Positions 6,337-6,749 of a stretch of DNA of 6,749 nt are shown piece by piece. The position numbers were made by a program, and so were the translations under genes. A model generated the notes under the pieces. The model ran no database searches, was not told the origin of the DNA, and saw only the letters and a list, made by a program, of their open reading frames with translations. The DNA lies in contig JAJRVM010000168.1 in the NCBI GenBank assembly GCA_024277285.1, positions 1 to 6,749 of the forward strand. Reading direction: 5' to 3'. Every line of letters begins with the position of its first letter. Positions within the stretch are counted from its first letter, which is position 1. This DNA comes from Planctomycetota bacterium (GTDB lineage Bacteria > Planctomycetota > Planctomycetia > Pirellulales > Pirellulaceae).

Positions 6337-6408
6337 GTGGGAACCCTGGTTGGTTGCCCACCCAAGGTTCCCACAGGCCCGTACGTGCGCGATTGACGCA
6401 TACGGTTC
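6337..6408 (-). ncRNA. Degenerate group II intron 3' end (domain V-like and VI-like hairpins)
   Basis: On the minus strand, 6408-6376 reads GAACCGTAT, a 4-bp upper helix GCGT/GCGC with loop CAATC, a two-base bulge AC, and GTACGGGCC. This is the 33-base shape of group II intron domain V, normally 34 bases and starting GAGCCGTAT. The strand is fixed by the bulge lying on the 3' side. Directly after it, GTGGGAACC (6366-6374) pairs with GGTTCCCAC (6337-6345), in the place of domain VI. Defects: the catalytic AGC triad reads AAC, two lower-helix pairs are broken, the GNRA tetraloop is absent, and no bulged branch-point A is seen. It is therefore a remnant or a dispersed repeat derived from an intron. 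No reverse transcriptase gene is present. Confidence 0.5.
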
Positions 6409-6474
6409 CTCAGTACGCGAAGTGGCCGCGTAGCTTCTGGCACAGTGTGTGATGTTGCTCTGCGACCGGACAGC

Positions 6475-6489
6475 GTCGGTGAAACCGAC
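6475..6489. repeat. Small hairpin GTCGGT-GAA-ACCGAC
   Basis: A six-pair stem with a three-base loop. It lies upstream (in minus-strand terms) of the domain V-like element and may be part of the same folded remnant. No other signal is seen in 6409-6603. Confidence 0.35.
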
Positions 6490-6603
6490 ACCAACGGGCC
6501 GTTGTCCGTAACGCCCGCGTAAGCCGACTCGGAGCGGTCTTGCGTTTCACCACCCAATTCCCGTTCCGGGACAAACCCCAACAACTCGAACGTCCCTGGT
6601 GCC

Positions 6604-6746
6604 CAGGGCAATTGCATCTAAATCATCGGAAGCGGCTTGCCTGCTCAGAAACGCGTATAGACCACGACGAAAACTTTCGGAGGTCTCGCGATCACCGCCG
6701 TTCCCTGGCTAGAAACCGCGATAGTAGTTTAGATGCGATTGCCCTG
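6604..6746. mobile_element. MITE-like unit bounded by 19-bp inverted repeats
   Basis: CAGGGCAATTGCATCTAAA (6604-6622) and TTTAGATGCGATTGCCCTG (6728-6746) are inverted repeats matching at 18 of 19 positions, 105 bases apart. The interior has no ORF of note. A short non-coding unit with near-perfect terminal repeats suggests a MITE or a genome-wide intergenic repeat. It could also be a long-range stem of the intron remnant on its left. No target duplication can be assessed because the right arm ends three bases from the window edge. Confidence 0.5.
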
Positions 6747-6749
6747 CCC

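Overview
The window reads as a piece of a planctomycete genome, probably from the Pirellula/Rhodopirellula group. GC content is moderate to high. The integrase has an N-terminal layout (a short basic start, then a PIPAGAEI-like segment) that I associate with planctomycete tyrosine integrases. Shine-Dalgarno signals are mostly weak, and repeat debris is plentiful. The lineage is inferred from protein style, not from a marker gene.

Layout, left to right. Positions 1-597 (minus) hold the N-terminal 199 residues of an IS66-family transposase that runs off the left edge. Positions 584-1321 (plus) hold an unrecognised ORF of lower GC. It has no methionine codon downstream of its first possible ATG, and its 5' end meets the IS, so it may be truncated. 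Positions 1322-1453 are a short regulatory region with two palindromes. Positions 1454-1723 encode an AlpA/excisionase-type helix-turn-helix protein, joined by an ATGA overlap to a 789-residue zinc-finger/TOPRIM/DUF3987 primase-helicase (1720-4089). The 3' end of that gene lies in a long inverted repeat built from 9-bp iterons. A complete tyrosine integrase follows at 4296-5819. A 284-bp repeat-rich stretch then leads to a minus-strand tRNA-Gly(GCC) at 6104-6175, which has its own terminator and a recognisable promoter.

Taken together, 1322-6104 looks like the core of a small integrative element: excisionase/regulator, replication protein and integrase, ending at the 3' end of a tRNA gene, with clustered short repeats where integrase arm sites would be expected. 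The left attachment site is not visible. It is presumably beyond the IS66 copy, or was lost when the IS inserted.

Right of the tRNA promoter, on the minus strand, lies a degenerate group II intron 3' end (domain V-like plus domain VI-like hairpins, 6337-6408). It is followed by a 143-bp unit bounded by 19-bp inverted repeats (6604-6746). I see no convincing protein gene in 6176-6749.

The least explained items are the shared AACCGT motif in the two palindromic regions that bracket the HTH-primase module, the unrecognised two-domain protein at 584-1321, and the intron/MITE-like remnants. I did not find clear evidence of a wholly new defence or enzymatic system.
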